Origin: Hermatobates lingyangjiaoensis
Lineage: Eukaryota; Arthropoda; Insecta; Hemiptera; Hermatobatidae
Length of the DNA: 64,000 bases
Assembly: GCA_026182355.1 (NCBI GenBank)
Contig: JAPFBL010000118.1
Coordinates: 296,001-360,000, forward strand
Direction: 5' to 3'
Shown here: positions 44,034 through 55,599 of the stretch, piece after piece
Numbering within the stretch: the first letter of the stretch is position 1
Layout of the letters: each line of letters starts with the position of its first letter
Notes under the pieces: generated by a model
Told to the model about the DNA's origin: nothing
Database searches by the model: none
The model's input: the letters and a program-made list of their open reading frames with translations, nothing else
Position numbers and translations under genes: made by a program

Positions 44034-45190
44034 TTTTAATAAATAATACCAACAGCTTAAAATTCAGCTATTACCAAGTGTAATAGTAATAAAAAAAAAC
44101 ATCAATAAATGATTAATTTTTGATTTATAGTAAAAAATATTTTTTTTTTTTTTATTTTGTATTTTATTCCAGCATGTTCCACTGTGTATTACATGCATCA
44201 TAGTCAAATTGTACACAATACTTCTTTCATTAACACTACAAAATACGTATTTTAACTTATTTTATATTCATTCATAATTCAACATTATAATATCTTTTTC
44301 TTAAATGTCAATACTGTACAAATATTTTACAAATTCTTTATAATAACATTTATTAATTAATGAGGAAGGCCTAACGGGCCACTCCTCTCCACAAACTAAG
44401 ACTTTACGTATGAGAGCCAGTCTTTGTGGTTCCATCAAACAGCACTATGACTTATTTTAAAATTAAATATTTATTACTTAAATAGTAATATTTATTACTA
44501 TTTAAAATTTGGGAGTCCTAAATTTTGACTAACTCAAGTGCATTTAGAGTAGGAATCTTTAACGAGTACCTGACATGACAAGCTTGAGACCAACGGCTTA
44601 ACGTCCTCTCCGAGGAACAGCATACTCAGATTTATTTACCTCTCGCGTGAATAAATCGAGGGTCAGGTGGGTAACGAACCCTGGACCTACGAGTTAAGAG
44701 GCGAGTACGTTAACCACTGAGCTAACCTGGCCCCTATTTTAATAAATAATACCAACAGCTTAAAATCCAGCTATCACCAAGTGTAATAGTAATAAAAAAA
44801 CATCAGTACATGATTAATTTTTGATTTATAGTAAAAAATATTTTATTTTATTTTTTTTTTATTTTGTATTTTATTCCAGCTTGTTCCACTGTGTATTACA
44901 TGCATCATCGTCAAATTGTACGCAATACTTCTTTCATTTACACTACAAAATACGTATTTTAACTTATTTTATATTCATTCATAATTCAACATTATAATAT
45001 CTTTTTCTTAAATGTCAATACTGTACAAATATTTTACAAATTCTTTATAATAACATTTATTAATTAATGAGGAAGGCCTAACGGGCCACTCCTCTCCACA
45101 AACTAAGACTTTACGTATGAGAGCCAGTCTTTGTGGTTCCCTCAAACAGACTATGACTTATTTTAAAATTAAATATTACAAATAAAATAT
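43809..45190. repeat. 702-bp tandem duplication including a SINE head
   Basis: GGGAGTCCTAAAT at 43809 and 44511 start two units that match through TAATGAGGAAGGCCTAACGG and AGCCAGTCTTTGTGGTTCC. The few differences are mostly poly-T length. Confidence 0.9.
44511..44734 (-). mobile_element. tRNA-SINE (duplicated copy)
   Basis: Second copy of the SINE head and body from 43809-44033, carried by the duplication rather than by a new insertion. Confidence 0.85.
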
Positions 45191-46510
45191 TTTATTACTA
45201 AAAGATGTTAACTTAATTTTAAGCTGCTATATATTATGAAATATTAAAATTAGTCATTCTACAATTATAATTCATAGTTAGTTTAACTAGGTAATTAGTT
45301 GTAATGTTGAATATATCAGGCCAAAAGGGAAAGATGTTTATAGAGAGACTTAATGTCCTTGATGCAGCTACTCGTACCTCCGAAGAGTATTCTATCGAAA
45401 ATCCTTGAATATACATTGCCTAGAGTCCAATAAAATAGTGCTCGCAAAATCTGTTTGGAGTGTGTGTTAACATAAATGTATATACAGGTAGAACTTAATT
45501 ATTTAATTGTTAAACAATTAATATTTATGTAAGTATACATTTACACTATGGAAAATGAAGAATCTTAACAAAAAAGTAACATTTTTATGACAATTTTATG
45601 AATTTATAACTTCAAAACAACCATACAGTTGGAAATAGATCACCAGATATGTAAATTGTTAGTGGAATTTAGTTTTCTATTCTTTAACTTTCTCATTTTT
45701 TTTATAAAAGTGGGATAGGTAAAAATAGAATTAAATCAGTACCCCAACTAATACCTTAATATTGGAGAGCCAATATCTGAATATATTACAGTCTGCGAGA
45801 ATACTCGTAATAACTTTTTTTATGATTACATAATTTTTGCAATCTTCTCTTCAGCATTATGGTAATCCCTTGGAGAGTCACGATTCTCTGCTCGTATATT
45901 ACGAAGTTGGTTATGTGAAGTCTTACAGTATACAGATAAGCATCTTGCTTTAGCGTCGAGATGTTCCGAATAAAGTAGTTTATTCAAAAGTAAAAATGAA
46001 ACGCCGATTATTATTATATTACTTTTTGTGTTATCTTTATTATTAACTAGTTAACTTGATTATGTCGACGGCTTATATGTTGGTAATCCCACAGAATCTG
46101 TACTTGGTATTGGTACTTGTACCAATGCCAGAAAAGTTTCTCTAAAACATTGTTTTCTTAGAACTTTTGCATTGAGACTGCGCACTCCTGAAGAACCGAA
46201 TGTCTTAAGCTAAAATATATTTGGCTCTTCATGGACTTTAGTCAACTGGATTACTACAACAAAGCAATTGATCTGAGTACAAAATACCCGGATTCATTGT
46301 TAAAAAGTCCTTGTTGTGCCTAGTCCATACGCTCGTTCTTTGTCGTTTCAGTTTAAATTTAGTCCCCTGTTTGGTATTATGGTTTACTATTATGTTTACT
46401 ATTATGTTTGTTCAAATTTGGCATGTGTAATAGAAAAAATAATAGGACATTTTGTTCTAATAGCCCATAGAAAAAACTGTTTGAACTCCATTTAAATATA
46501 TATATATTTA
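45191..46510. other. AT-rich sequence, nothing recognised
   Basis: No supported feature. Confidence 0.5.
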
Positions 46511-46514
46511 TATA

Positions 46515-46600
46515 TAAAAAGATTTCACATAAACACGTGAAATAACAATCAATGATCAAACCACAATATGAAAATGGGAAAACAAGACTAAGATCTTTCA
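46515..46600 (-). mobile_element. F1 PLE 3' end
   Basis: AAAAAGATTTCACATAAACA to GACTAAGATCTTTCA; cut inside the hammerhead. Confidence 0.8.
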
Positions 46601-46761
46601 TTTTTTGAAAGATATATTTAATTAATATTTTTATATGTATATATAAAATATATTTATATGTATATATATAAATATTGATAAAAGTATCGACTGTGGAATA
46701 GAAACAAAACTAATTCTCGGACTCGGTCAGTTCCGAGTGTTATATATATATATATATATAT

Positions 46762-47086
46762 GAAAACAAACCACAAGGAAAAAAAAGAAAACAGATGGAA
46801 AAAATGCTCTGAGGCCTTTCAATTTATGTCATCAGAGAGCAAACAAGGTAAGAACTAGAAAGTAACATAAAAGGTATGTACAAGGAAGGTAACTAAACAG
46901 CTGGGAAAACAAGAGTCGAAAAGGCATAATAAGAGAAAAACAAAAAATACCCAATACAATTAAACAATGCAAAATGAACAATAAGAAAATTAATTAAAAT
47001 AAAAAATATAAAAATATAAATAGAATAAGAAACAAGTGTTATATATAATTCCTAACTATAAACAATATATAATAAATATAAACAAA
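46762..47086 (-). repeat. left inverted copy of PLE 3' block
   Basis: Reverse complement of 47961-48286, apparently with only minor differences over about 325 bp. Contains the minus-strand F5 hammerhead. Confidence 0.85.
46806..46840 (-). ncRNA. hammerhead ribozyme motif, F5 (left arm)
   Basis: Mirror of 48207-48241 in the inverted block. Confidence 0.65.
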
Positions 47087-47099
47087 TTTTTTTTTTTTC

Positions 47100-47864
47100 T
47101 CCGCTCATCCATCAAATGTCAAAAAAGGTGTTTTCAGAAATATGTTTTTAAGAGCGTTAAAATTGTGTAGTGAAGAATTCCTGAATGATGAAATTGAAAA
47201 CATCTATCAAATTGCCTCATCATTAAGATACCCAAGATCCCTAATAAACAAAGTTTTGAAAGAAACTAAAGAATCCTTAAGAACAAGAAATGAGAAAGAA
47301 CCCTTTACAAATAGAAACCTTCTGGTTGTTCCCTTTAATCAAACTCTAAGAGACATCCCGGTATTTTTGAAAAAAATGGATATTTCAGTTGTTTTCAGTA
47401 GTGGTGGGAAATTATTAAACAGACTTGTAAATAATTGTGAAAGAAAAGAAAAGGAAGGTTGTGTTTATAGGATTCCTTGTAGAGATTGTGATTTTTCATA
47501 TGTTGGACAAACGGGAAAAAGTTTGCTTACTAGAGTGAAGCAACACAAATACACTATTAGGCGGCAAGAAGAATCAAGTGCCTTGTTCCAACATATTAAT
47601 TCAAAAAATCATTCAATAAAATGGGAAGATTCCAAAGAATTGATATTTCTCTCATCTGATGTGGAAAGGAACTTAGTAGAAAGTGCCCTAATTAAGTATA
47701 ATTTTGATAAACTAATAAATATAAGTCATGGGCTTTTTAGATTGGATGAAATTTTAATTGAAGGTATAGTTAGGCAAATTGGTCCTGTGGGTGACCTTCG
47801 AAATGTACTTGCAACGTTGAACATGAACTCTGACCAGATTGTGGATTCTAATAATAGAACATAA
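47100..47864 (+). CDS. Penelope-like element protein, C-terminal part with GIY-YIG endonuclease
   Basis: Open frame of 254 codons; the first ATG is at 47142, but homology starts upstream at SAHPSNVKKGVF, so the protein is 5'-truncated rather than starting here. The first part (FLRALKLCSEEFLNDEIENI, then SLRYP) is the connector after the PLE reverse transcriptase. Near residue 105 of the ATG-initiated reading comes GCVYRIPCRDCDFSYVGQTG, the GIY-YIG nuclease core with VY and YVG, followed by R and QHK of the helix and later ERNLVESALI with the catalytic-type glutamate. The nuclease nicks DNA for target-primed insertion. There are no stops or frameshifts, which points to a fairly recent insertion. 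Without an RT it cannot replicate alone. Confidence 0.9.
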   Translation, partial: SAHPSNVKKGVFRNMFLRALKLCSEEFLNDEIENIYQIASSLRYPRSLINKVLKETKESLRTRNEKEPFTNRNLLVVPFNQTLRDIPVFLKKMDISVVFSSGGKLLNRLVNNCERKEKEGCVYRIPCRDCDFSYVGQTGKSLLTRVKQHKYTIRRQEESSALFQHINSKNHSIKWEDSKELIFLSSDVERNLVESALIKYNFDKLINISHGLFRLDEILIEGIVRQIGPVGDLRNVLATLNMNSDQIVDSNNRT

Positions 47865-47960
47865 TTTTTATTTGACTTATTACTTTCTCATGTATTCTTG
47901 TTTTGTTAATAATTTAATATTGTTTATTTTTTGATATTGCATTAATTTAATTTGTATCTA

Positions 47961-48286
47961 TTTGTTTATATTTATTATATATTGTTTATAGTTAGGAATT
48001 ATATATAACACTTGTTTCTTATTCTATTTATATTTTTATATTTTTTATTTTAATTAATTTTCTTATTGTTCATTTTGCATTGTTTAATTGTATTGGGTAT
48101 TTTTTGTTTTTCTCTTATTATGCCTTTTCGACTCTTGTTTTCCCAGCTGTTTAGTTACCTTCCTTGTACATACCTTTTATGTTACTTTCTAGTTCTTACC
48201 TTGTTTGCTCTCTGATGACATAAATTGAAAGGCCTCAGAGCATTTTTTCCATCTGTTTTCTTTTTTTTCCTTGTGGTTTGTTTTCA
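47961..48286 (+). repeat. right copy of PLE 3' block
   Basis: The 3' untranslated block of the PLE, starting about 100 bp after the ORF stop. It contains the plus-strand F5 hammerhead and ends in CTTGTGGTTTGTTTTCA just before the terminal hairpin. F1 elements have TTATTGTGGTTTGATCA at the same place. Confidence 0.8.
48207..48241 (+). ncRNA. hammerhead ribozyme motif, F5 (right arm)
   Basis: CUGAUGA (48212-48218), weak stem II in CAUAAAUU, GAAA (48227-48230), stem III palindrome AGGCCU, C48236 as cleavage-type base, stem I GCUCU/AGAGC perfect over 5 bp. Confidence 0.7.
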
Positions 48287-48317
48287 TTGATTGCATCACG
48301 TGTTTATTGTGATTTAT

Positions 48318-48329
48318 CTGCATGCATAT

Positions 48330-48366
<37 letters not shown>
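48318..48366. repeat. (TA)n microsatellite
   Basis: Follows the PLE terminal hairpin. Confidence 0.95.
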
Positions 48367-48369
<3 letters not shown>

Positions 48370-48371
<2 letters not shown>

Positions 48372-48600
48372 AACACATAGGAAAGAACAGAGAAAGAGGT
48401 GCCCTTACAGAAGGAGGGTTGACGACTGACAAGTACTTCAAGGGGTTGAAGAAAGTAGTCAACGAAAGCTGATAACCTTTCGGTCAAACCCCCATAGCTA
48501 GACACTATGGGTCTTCCAGGGGGAGGTGAGGTGGACATTTGAAAGTGTTTATGTATTTTAGGTTATAGATAGAAAACAGGAATTAGAAGGCAGGAGGGGA
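48370..48600 (-). mobile_element. PLE-like element, divergent ribozyme-like family
   Basis: Minus strand: CCTGGAAGACCCATAG, CTAGCTATGGGGGTTTGACC, GAAAGGTTATCAGC. A seven-pair hairpin CCCAUAG/CUAUGGG sits where stem II would be, but nine bases separate it from GAAA. Between two (TA)n tracts. Confidence 0.45.
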
Positions 48601-48651
48601 TAAGTTTGTTGATGTCATCTGAGGAGAGGCCCTCATCACGAGCACTGTTAG

Positions 48652-48655
<4 letters not shown>

Positions 48656-48732
<77 letters not shown>
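48656..48732. repeat. (TA)n(TG)n microsatellite
   Basis: About 40 bp TA, then about 30 bp TG. Confidence 0.95.
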
Positions 48733-48734
<2 letters not shown>

Positions 48735-49180
48735 TTTATTAAACGCAATAACAGGAAGTAATTACAGAACTTAAAAAAACTAAAAATATTGCCGTTTCAA
48801 CCAAAGCTGCATATCGGAAAACTGACTCTAAAAAAACACCGCACTCATTAAAAAAATGAGCAATTATTGAAGGCTACACACCTCACGTTAGATCCAATGC
48901 TTCATTGAATAATATATACTATCATGGCAAAAAGAAATAATACACACAATGCAAACAAAATTATCAGGTATATCTTTATATAAAAGAATAACTGTTTGAT
49001 TTACATTCATTGTGCGCATCATTTCATAGCCATGAGATGTCAAATATTGGACTTAATATTTGTTTCCAAATATTAGTGTTTCCACTAATCTGAAAGTTTT
49101 ATGTTTATTGCATGGATGAAACCCCATTGACAGCTAGTCTGTTTGCCTATATTACAGTTGAGAATCGTCTGTAATTTTGA
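48735..49180. other. nothing recognised
   Basis: No supported feature. Confidence 0.5.
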
Positions 49181-49181
49181 A

Positions 49182-49425
49182 ACAGAAAAACTAAGTATTA
49201 TCTTACAAATTATTTTACAAAAAAATAGTCTGTAAATTTCAACAATAACTGTCTAGTTTGAATGTTCAAACATTCAATACTTGGCTTTTCTGTTTCAAAA
49301 TTGATACTTCTGCCTATGAAAAAGGTAGAATTTCAACAATAACTGTCTAGTTTGAATGTTCAAACATTCAATACTTGGCTTTTCTGTTTCAAAATTGATA
49401 CTTCTGCCTATGAAAAAGGTAGAAT
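49182..49425. mobile_element. F4-type PLE pieces with 94-bp tandem duplication
   Basis: A minus-strand start (ACAGAAAAACTAAGTATTAT) followed by two direct 94-bp copies (49235 and 49329) of the region ending CTGCCTATGAAAAAGGTAG. Confidence 0.8.
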
Positions 49426-49474
49426 ATATATATATATATATATATATATCAATGATCAAACCACAATAAGAAAT

Positions 49475-49535
49475 GGGAAAACAAGACTAAGATCTTTCAA
49501 CCGTAACAAGCGGTCTTCGTCAGAGTCAAAAACCC
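49475..49535 (-). ncRNA. hammerhead ribozyme motif, F1
   Basis: Identical in core to 11056-11116. Confidence 0.72.
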
Positions 49536-49551
49536 AACCCAACTGTCAGTT

Positions 49552-49612
49552 GGGTTTTTGACTCTGACGAAGACCGCTTGTTACGGTTGAAAGATCTTAG
49601 TCTTGTTTTCCC
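49552..49612 (+). ncRNA. hammerhead ribozyme motif, F1
   Basis: Identical in core to 11056-11116; 16 bp from its mirror copy. Confidence 0.72.
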
Positions 49613-49704
49613 ATTTCTTATTGTGGTTTGATCATTGATTGTTGTTTCACGTGTTTATGTGAAATCTTTATATATATATATATATATATTTGTATATATA
49701 TATA

Positions 49705-50324
49705 TAAAGGATAAATGGGGATGCGGCCAGTTTCTCCCACTTCCAATCAAACTCTAATTGCTGAAGTTTAGATTTTATTCAAAATCTTTTTCAAAGGCGT
49801 ATAATACAGAGGAAATTAAGAACTTTAATAAGTACATTTTTAACACAAACAAAAAGAAAAAGAAGTATATTATATTAGTATATAATATATTATATAAAAG
49901 TATAAGTTATAAGAATTATAAGCATTATGTAAGTTATATATAAGTTATAAGTATTATATATAAGAAGTATAGAAGTATATTATGAAAAATTAAACACATT
50001 CATGAATATTAGGACATCAATAAAAATAAAATAGGTTTTCTAGATAGGTTTCTTCTTTTTATTTTATTATTATTGATATCCTAATACTCATGATTGTATT
50101 TAATTTTTCATAATGTACTTCTTTTTGTTTTTGTTTGTGTTAAAAATGTACGTATTAAAGTTCTTAATTTCCTTTGTATTATAGGCCTTTGAAAAAGATT
50201 TTGAAGAAAATCGAAACGTCGGCAATTAGAGTTTGATTGGAAGTGGGAGAACCTGACCACATCCTGATTTACCCTTTTTATGTTATTGTCCCACGGTCGA
50301 CAATTCATTACTGTTTTGTATATC

Positions 50325-50325
<1 letters not shown>
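49705..50325. mobile_element. F4-type PLE pair, 600-bp imperfect palindrome
   Basis: Minus arm TTCTCCCACTTCCAATCAAA at 49733 and plus arm TTTGATTGGAAGTGGGAGAA at about 50232; further in, AAAAATTAAACACATTCATG pairs with the complement at about 50090. Stem I GCC/GGC, stem III ACGU and GAAA are present; first box UUUGAAA. Confidence 0.8.
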
Positions 50326-50372
<47 letters not shown>

Positions 50373-50399
50373 ATATATTTAAAATAAAAATAAATGTAA

Positions 50400-51780
50400 A
50401 TTGGGTTTTTCGATTAGTATTCTAGTTTCAAAAAACAAACTCACAAATGTCAAACTTTTCGGTTTTATTTAACATTAAAAATAATATGCAAAATCATCCA
50501 TACATATATACAATAGATTGTTAGAATTATATTACAAGAAAATTTTGGAACTTACCGAAGTAAGAAACTCCATCTTTACATAAACATATGACCTGTCAGA
50601 AATTACTTCAAATTTAGTTGAACCATAACATTATTTCAACAAACTTTTAAACAATATAAAATACTCTAATATTTCGTTCCTTTTTTTTAAAAAAAATTAT
50701 TTGGATTAATATACCTGAATAAATATCACTTAAGTTTGCAATATCATTCCCATAGTTCAATGAAGTGTGATCCTTTTTGATGTATAACATTTCGAGTATT
50801 CGTCTTTTTTGTTCGTCTACTTCCTTAGCTATTATCTTCGTATCTTCAAAACGTCAATGATGTGACGTTTTTCGATGGCATGACAGGCAAAGACTGTTAC
50901 ATTCTTCTTATTCGTTCTTACTGAATAACTATGTTGGCATATCCTTTCCTTAAGAAACCAACTAGTTTCTAGTAAAAATCTTTGTAATTTTTTTGATAAG
51001 AATATCCAGGTAACTATGACAGAAATAAAAAAACTGTTTTATTTTCCAAGTAATATCAATTATTATTACTTATAAACTAGTTTTGAAAAATATGTGAGGA
51101 AAAATACAGAAGAAATTTAAATTCGAAGAAAATATCTGGGAAATCCCTTAATCTTAAGAGGAATTGAGATGATGCTACTGTTTTCCTCTTTGATTTGGTT
51201 TGCTTGTTTGAAGGACGACCAGATTTGGTAGCAGCAAACTTACCTTGGTCACTGTCGTCTCAATTTATGTTAAGTCAATGATAAACATTTCAGTCATTTA
51301 TAACCAAAATATCTACATAACTTGTAAAGTTCCTAGAAATTTTGTAGTAATGTATTTAAGTGATAACAATAACCAACCGATTGAATCATAGATCTCTAAA
51401 ATTACAGCTTTTTCTTTGATGCTTAAATCTCTGCATTCCTTTATTTTGAAAGGGGTAAAAAAATCAACAAAAACAAAAAAGCCACTGTCACGGAGCCTTT
51501 GTTCTACGGAACGTCAGATCGCTTGTCACAACTGGCAGCGATTTATATTATTATTTTACATTATATTTTTATAGATCGATATACTATTATTTATAATTAT
51601 AATATAATTATAATTAATAAGTGAATTGAAGTTAGTTGATTAATATAAACTTCAAGTTACCAAGAGAAAGGTAAACATAGTGATATATTCAGTGTTTTTT
51701 GTCACGATTGTTAAATGAATTATAAGAGAAATGAAACACAAAAAATTGATTGAAAAAAGATAAAAAAATATACATTCTTG
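50400..51780. other. AT-rich sequence, nothing recognised
   Basis: No supported feature. Confidence 0.5.
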
Positions 51781-51814
51781 AAAAAATATGTTGTATATAT
51801 ATATATATATATAT

Positions 51815-52032
51815 ATCAATGATCAAACCACAATAAGAAATGGGAAAACAAGACTAAGATCTTTCAACCGTAACAAGTGGTCTTCGTCAGAGTCAAAAAC
51901 CCAACTCAGTTGGGTTTTTGACTCTGACGAAGACCACTTGTTACGGTTGAAAGATCTTAGTCTTGTTTTCCCATTTCTTATTGTGGTTTGATCATTGATT
52001 GTTGTTTCACGTGTTTATGTGAAATCTTTTTA
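51815..52032. mobile_element. F1 PLE pair, near-perfect palindrome
   Basis: Same layout as 49450-49672, joined at AACCCAACTCAGTTGGGTT. Both arms share ACCAC for ACCGC in stem II, so the change predates the pairing or was copied with it. Confidence 0.9.
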
Positions 52033-52059
52033 TATATATATATATATATATATAGGTGT

Positions 52060-52205
52060 GTTCTCTAATCGGGGTTCGTTCAATTTTCCAGGATAAAAAA
52101 TCAAACTCTCGTTGCCAACGTTTCGGTTTTATTTAAAACCTTTTTCATAGGCAGAAGTAAGAATTTTTTAACTAAGAAAATGAAATTTACATTATTTAAA
52201 GGAAC
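52060..52205 (-). mobile_element. F4-type PLE short element
   Basis: Minus strand: CTGCCTATGAAAAAGGTTTT, AAACCGAAACGTTGGCAACG, AGAGTTTGATTTTT. Starts at (TA)n. Confidence 0.75.
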
Positions 52206-52209
52206 AACA

Positions 52210-53725
52210 AGGTTAATCGGACAAAACCTTCGACTAGACTGACAGTATACTGCCGTCATATCCTTAGAATCATATTACACAAAACATATGCTGTAAACAT
52301 TATTTATCAATCTATTTGTATTTTTTGACTTTTATTTATCTCCTATATGAAATATAGAACAACAGAAGTATTAGCATTTGCCCCAACATTTTTTATTTTC
52401 AGAACAAATAAACTTTATGAAGTCCCCTGGGTCCAATGAAATAGGTTTCGCAAACGTCTGTGTGTTTTTTCCCCAACACAGTACAATAACCCTGTATCGG
52501 AATTGTATATTTACAATATATTCCCTTATGGATTTTATATTTATCACTAACCTAAATAATATATATATATATCTTATTAATTAATTGAGCATATATCTTA
52601 TTTTAACTTTAAATATTACGTTAAGTAAGATTGTACACACTTAAACTAAGAGTAATAAACATTTTTTTAAATGTGTGTGTATATGCGTTTGTGGTATTTT
52701 TGTCCGTTAACACACATTTCTCGTTAGAATAAATCGGAATTCATTGTTAGCACCTTGTTTTGGGTCTTCATTTGATGATCATTTTTCGTCGATTTGCATT
52801 TGGAAGATAAAACCACATCCCTAACTGATAAGTGAACCCTTGTGTTTTATTTTTTCATGAAATATATATATATATTTCTTATGTTTATCTTGATTTGACT
52901 ATTCAGTTAGTTATCGTCTTTGATCAAGGAAAACATTGCTTTAAAGTCACGTGTTTCAAGTAAAGATGCTTCTTTTATAAGTGTGTAGATAAATAGGAAA
53001 CGCATTAAGTAAGCACAATTAGCTGTCTGAGTCATACCTTTTGGTGAACTCATCCTCGAATAATTTGAAAGGCGCCCAAACTGACCATTAAATCTTATGT
53101 TTAAACAAACAAAAGGTGACAGTCATCCACGTTCCTCTGTAATTTAGCCTCCATGCCGTCTCCATGAAGAATAAAACATGACCATGGTCCTCGAAACAAT
53201 AAATTATTGCGGTACATCCGGAAATATTCTCCTTCAAGTTTAGTTTAGGATAACATCTTCTTCAAATAAATATCCCAATATATTTTAATCTGAAATTAAA
53301 CTTCAGCTTAACAAAGCAGTTCTTTAATTTACATTTTAAAAAACAAGTTAATTCCGCCTAGTTTCCAATCAAGAGTTGATCTCCAGATTTCATTTTTGCT
53401 TTTAAAAAAAAAACTAAAACTAACATCTATAAACACATTTTGTTTTAAAAAGTTTTAAAATAGTAGTAAGTCATACCAATATTTTTACCCAGTTAATGCC
53501 TTTTCAATTTATATACATACTATAAAAAAAAAACTCTTTACTTGAAATTTGTGACTTTGAAACATGTTCTCCTTAAGTGAAGGACAGCTTGATTAAATTT
53601 TATCTTGATTATTTAATAGTCTAATCAAGATAAATTACGAAGACATAAATATTTAAAAATCCCATTACTTAGTTTGGGCACTTAATGATATTCTTTTTGT
53701 CTATTCAATGTTAAAGTTGGTTTTT
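52210..53725. other. AT-rich sequence, nothing recognised
   Basis: No supported feature. Confidence 0.5.
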
Positions 53726-53734
53726 GTTCTTTTT

Positions 53735-53852
53735 TACGATTCTCTAATTTTTTCAAATTCTTTCTCTGCTATTTCCATCAGTTCTGTTTCATTCTTAGCA
53801 GCTATCACCACTAGTAGGTCATCTGCAAAGACTACCGCTTTTGTCTGCTGAA
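53735..53852 (-). pseudogene. LINE reverse transcriptase fragment
   Basis: Minus strand: QQTKAVVFADDLLVVIAAKN, the RT motif with FADD that holds two catalytic aspartates, then ETELMEIAEKEFEKIRES and a stop. About 38 codons; the rest of the element is absent. Confidence 0.75.
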
Positions 53853-53883
53853 AATGAAGAAAAAATAAGCTCTGAGGCCTTCT

Positions 53884-53960
<77 letters not shown>
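53853..53960. repeat. decayed F5 end, (CT)n and (TA)n
   Basis: AAGCTCTGAGGCCTTCTAAA looks like an F5 stem I/III remnant (minus), followed by (CT)n at 53887-53914 and (TA)n. Confidence 0.55.
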
Positions 53961-53964
<4 letters not shown>

Positions 53965-54004
53965 ATTTGTGTATTTTGGGAGCAGACCTTCAATCAAACA
54001 TGTT

Positions 54005-54130
54005 TTATTAAAAATTATGCCAATTTTAAATAACAAACAAATTAACAATACATACAAATTATATACGACGTTTCGGTCAGCTCTGACCATCTTCAGGGAC
54101 TAATAACTAAATCATCACAGAATTCAAATA
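54005..54130 (-). mobile_element. F4 PLE short element
   Basis: Minus strand: TTAGTCCCTGAAGATGGTCA, GAGCTGACCGAAACGTCG, then a tail to TTTGGGAGCAGACC inverted at about 53968. Confidence 0.75.
54064..54101 (-). ncRNA. hammerhead ribozyme motif, F4
   Basis: CUGAAGA (54096-54090), extra U, stem II GGUC/GACC around AGAGCU, GAAA, stem III ACGU, C as cleavage-type base. Stem I has only one sure pair. Confidence 0.65.
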
Positions 54131-54395
54131 CAAAAATAAAAACTATCTAAATTATTAATACAATTATTAATATCCTAACGGAATAAGAAATATTTACATG
54201 AATTGAGTGGGAGGTTATACAGGTTATAACGGTCCTCAGGGTTGTTATTAATTAAAAGTACTAACAAATTTGAAAATAATCAGGGATTAAACTTAATATC
54301 CTACGTTCCTGCATGCAGTTTAGTGAAAAAAATGGAAGTCAAGAATAAATCTTTTGGTGAATTACTTTATATTTTACCAGAAAGGTGGAAATCAC

Positions 54396-54518
54396 AAAAA
54401 GCGGTCTTTGTCAGAGTAAAAAAACCTTCAGTTGGGTTTTTGATTCAGACGAAGACCGCTTGTTACGGTTGAAAGATCTTAGTCTTGTTTTCTCATTTTC
54501 TTATTGTGGTTTGATCAT

Positions 54519-54520
<2 letters not shown>
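54396..54520. mobile_element. F1 PLE pair, degenerate
   Basis: Minus piece AGCGGTCTTTGTCAGAGT, plus copy from GTTGGG; box reads CAGACGA. Ends at (TA)n. Confidence 0.8.
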
Positions 54521-54555
<35 letters not shown>

Positions 54556-54559
54556 ATAT

Positions 54560-55595
54560 ATATATATATTTCGTGATTGCATAAACATTTCCAAGGAAAT
54601 GGAGATGCGGCAAAGATGTTTGCATGTTTCTTTTATAATGAACGCGACCGGAAGTAACATGACTGTGGAAACCTTGGCACTTTGGACGTTTTATTGTCAT
54701 TTAAGGCTAACTCCAGCGATGAGTCTTGCTTTTCGTTTGTACTGGTAATGAGGTAAGGTGGCCATGGGTGTCGTGAGCCAATGGCACACTAATCACTGGC
54801 ACAATCCTCACCTTCACGCGTCTTTGTTGAAAATCTCGCTCTTTCTCGAGCCATCTGACAAACCACAACCCATGTATGTGAAATCAGCTAATTTGCTGAA
54901 CTGTGGTATCTCTCAACCGTTTGAGTTACCTACTCATCTATGGTCGTATTCACAACAAACTTTTGTCATGACATTACTTGTGTAGTTCAGAATTACATAA
55001 AGCGTAATTAAACTTATACAGTAGAGCATAAATTATTTAATTAAACGGTAGCTGAAACCACATATTTATTGCAGTGACAACTACGGATTACCTTCAGTTA
55101 ATATCACATCTACTTTGTGATATCGTATACAATCGTAACGTATCCTGTGGATTACATCAGTGAAACCATATTTAGCCTCTATATTAAAATTCCATACTGA
55201 TTCCCATATCAATTTTTATTTTAACTGAGAAATTCTATTTATACAAACAACATTTCCAAAAAGACTAATCGAAAATATGTTTATTTGTTTATCGCAATAA
55301 TATATTTTTCATAATTTGTTTGTTTATTTTCTTATTTTCTTCTCAGTTTTGATGTATTTCATGCCCTAAATTTTTTTGTAGATAGCGTTTGAATATGTTA
55401 TGGTAGCCTATTTTTTTTTATTTTTTAAACCCATCGCCTAGCGGGTGATAACGTCAGCGGTTTAACGGTTTCTTGTATGATCGGTGATTCTACATTGGGA
55501 GTCGTATATTTTTGCCTTTATACGTCAGAGTCAATATTAATTCCTGATAATATCCTGATTATATTATACTATAAACCTGATGATGATTTATGAAC
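54560..55595. other. mostly unrecognised
   Basis: A GC-richer part at 54600-54910 has short frames with no known domain. A SINE tail type 3 scrap (GATCGGTGATTCTACATTGG) is at 55480. Confidence 0.4.
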
Positions 55596-55599
55596 ATTA

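Larger units (their letters stand above)
46762..48325 (+). mobile_element. Penelope-like element with inverted terminal blocks and intact endonuclease ORF
   Basis: A 1.56-kb retroelement next to (TA)n on both sides. The outer parts, 46762-47086 and 47961-48286, are near-perfect inverted copies of each other. The coding part between them keeps only the endonuclease end of the PLE protein; the reverse transcriptase is missing. After the right copy comes a terminal hairpin (ATCAC, loop, GTGAT) and then (TA)n, the same layout as the 3' ends of the short F1 elements. Each inverted copy contains an F5 hammerhead motif. PLEs are known for pseudo-LTRs in odd arrangements; I infer that this is a 5'-truncated copy joined to an inverted copy of its own 3' end. 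Confidence 0.85.
49450..49672. mobile_element. F1 PLE pair, near-perfect palindrome
   Basis: Minus copy and plus copy joined at AACCCAACTGTCAGTTGGG; the plus arm goes on to the terminal hairpin. (TA)n on both sides. Confidence 0.9.

Noticed and set aside
46130..46250. hammerhead-like CTCCTGAAGAACCG
   Set aside because: No stem II and no GAAA at a suitable distance.
51788..51991. ORFs with NDQTTIRNGKTRLRSFNRNK, found at several loci
   Set aside because: They are translations of the minus-strand F1 ribozyme element, not a protein family.
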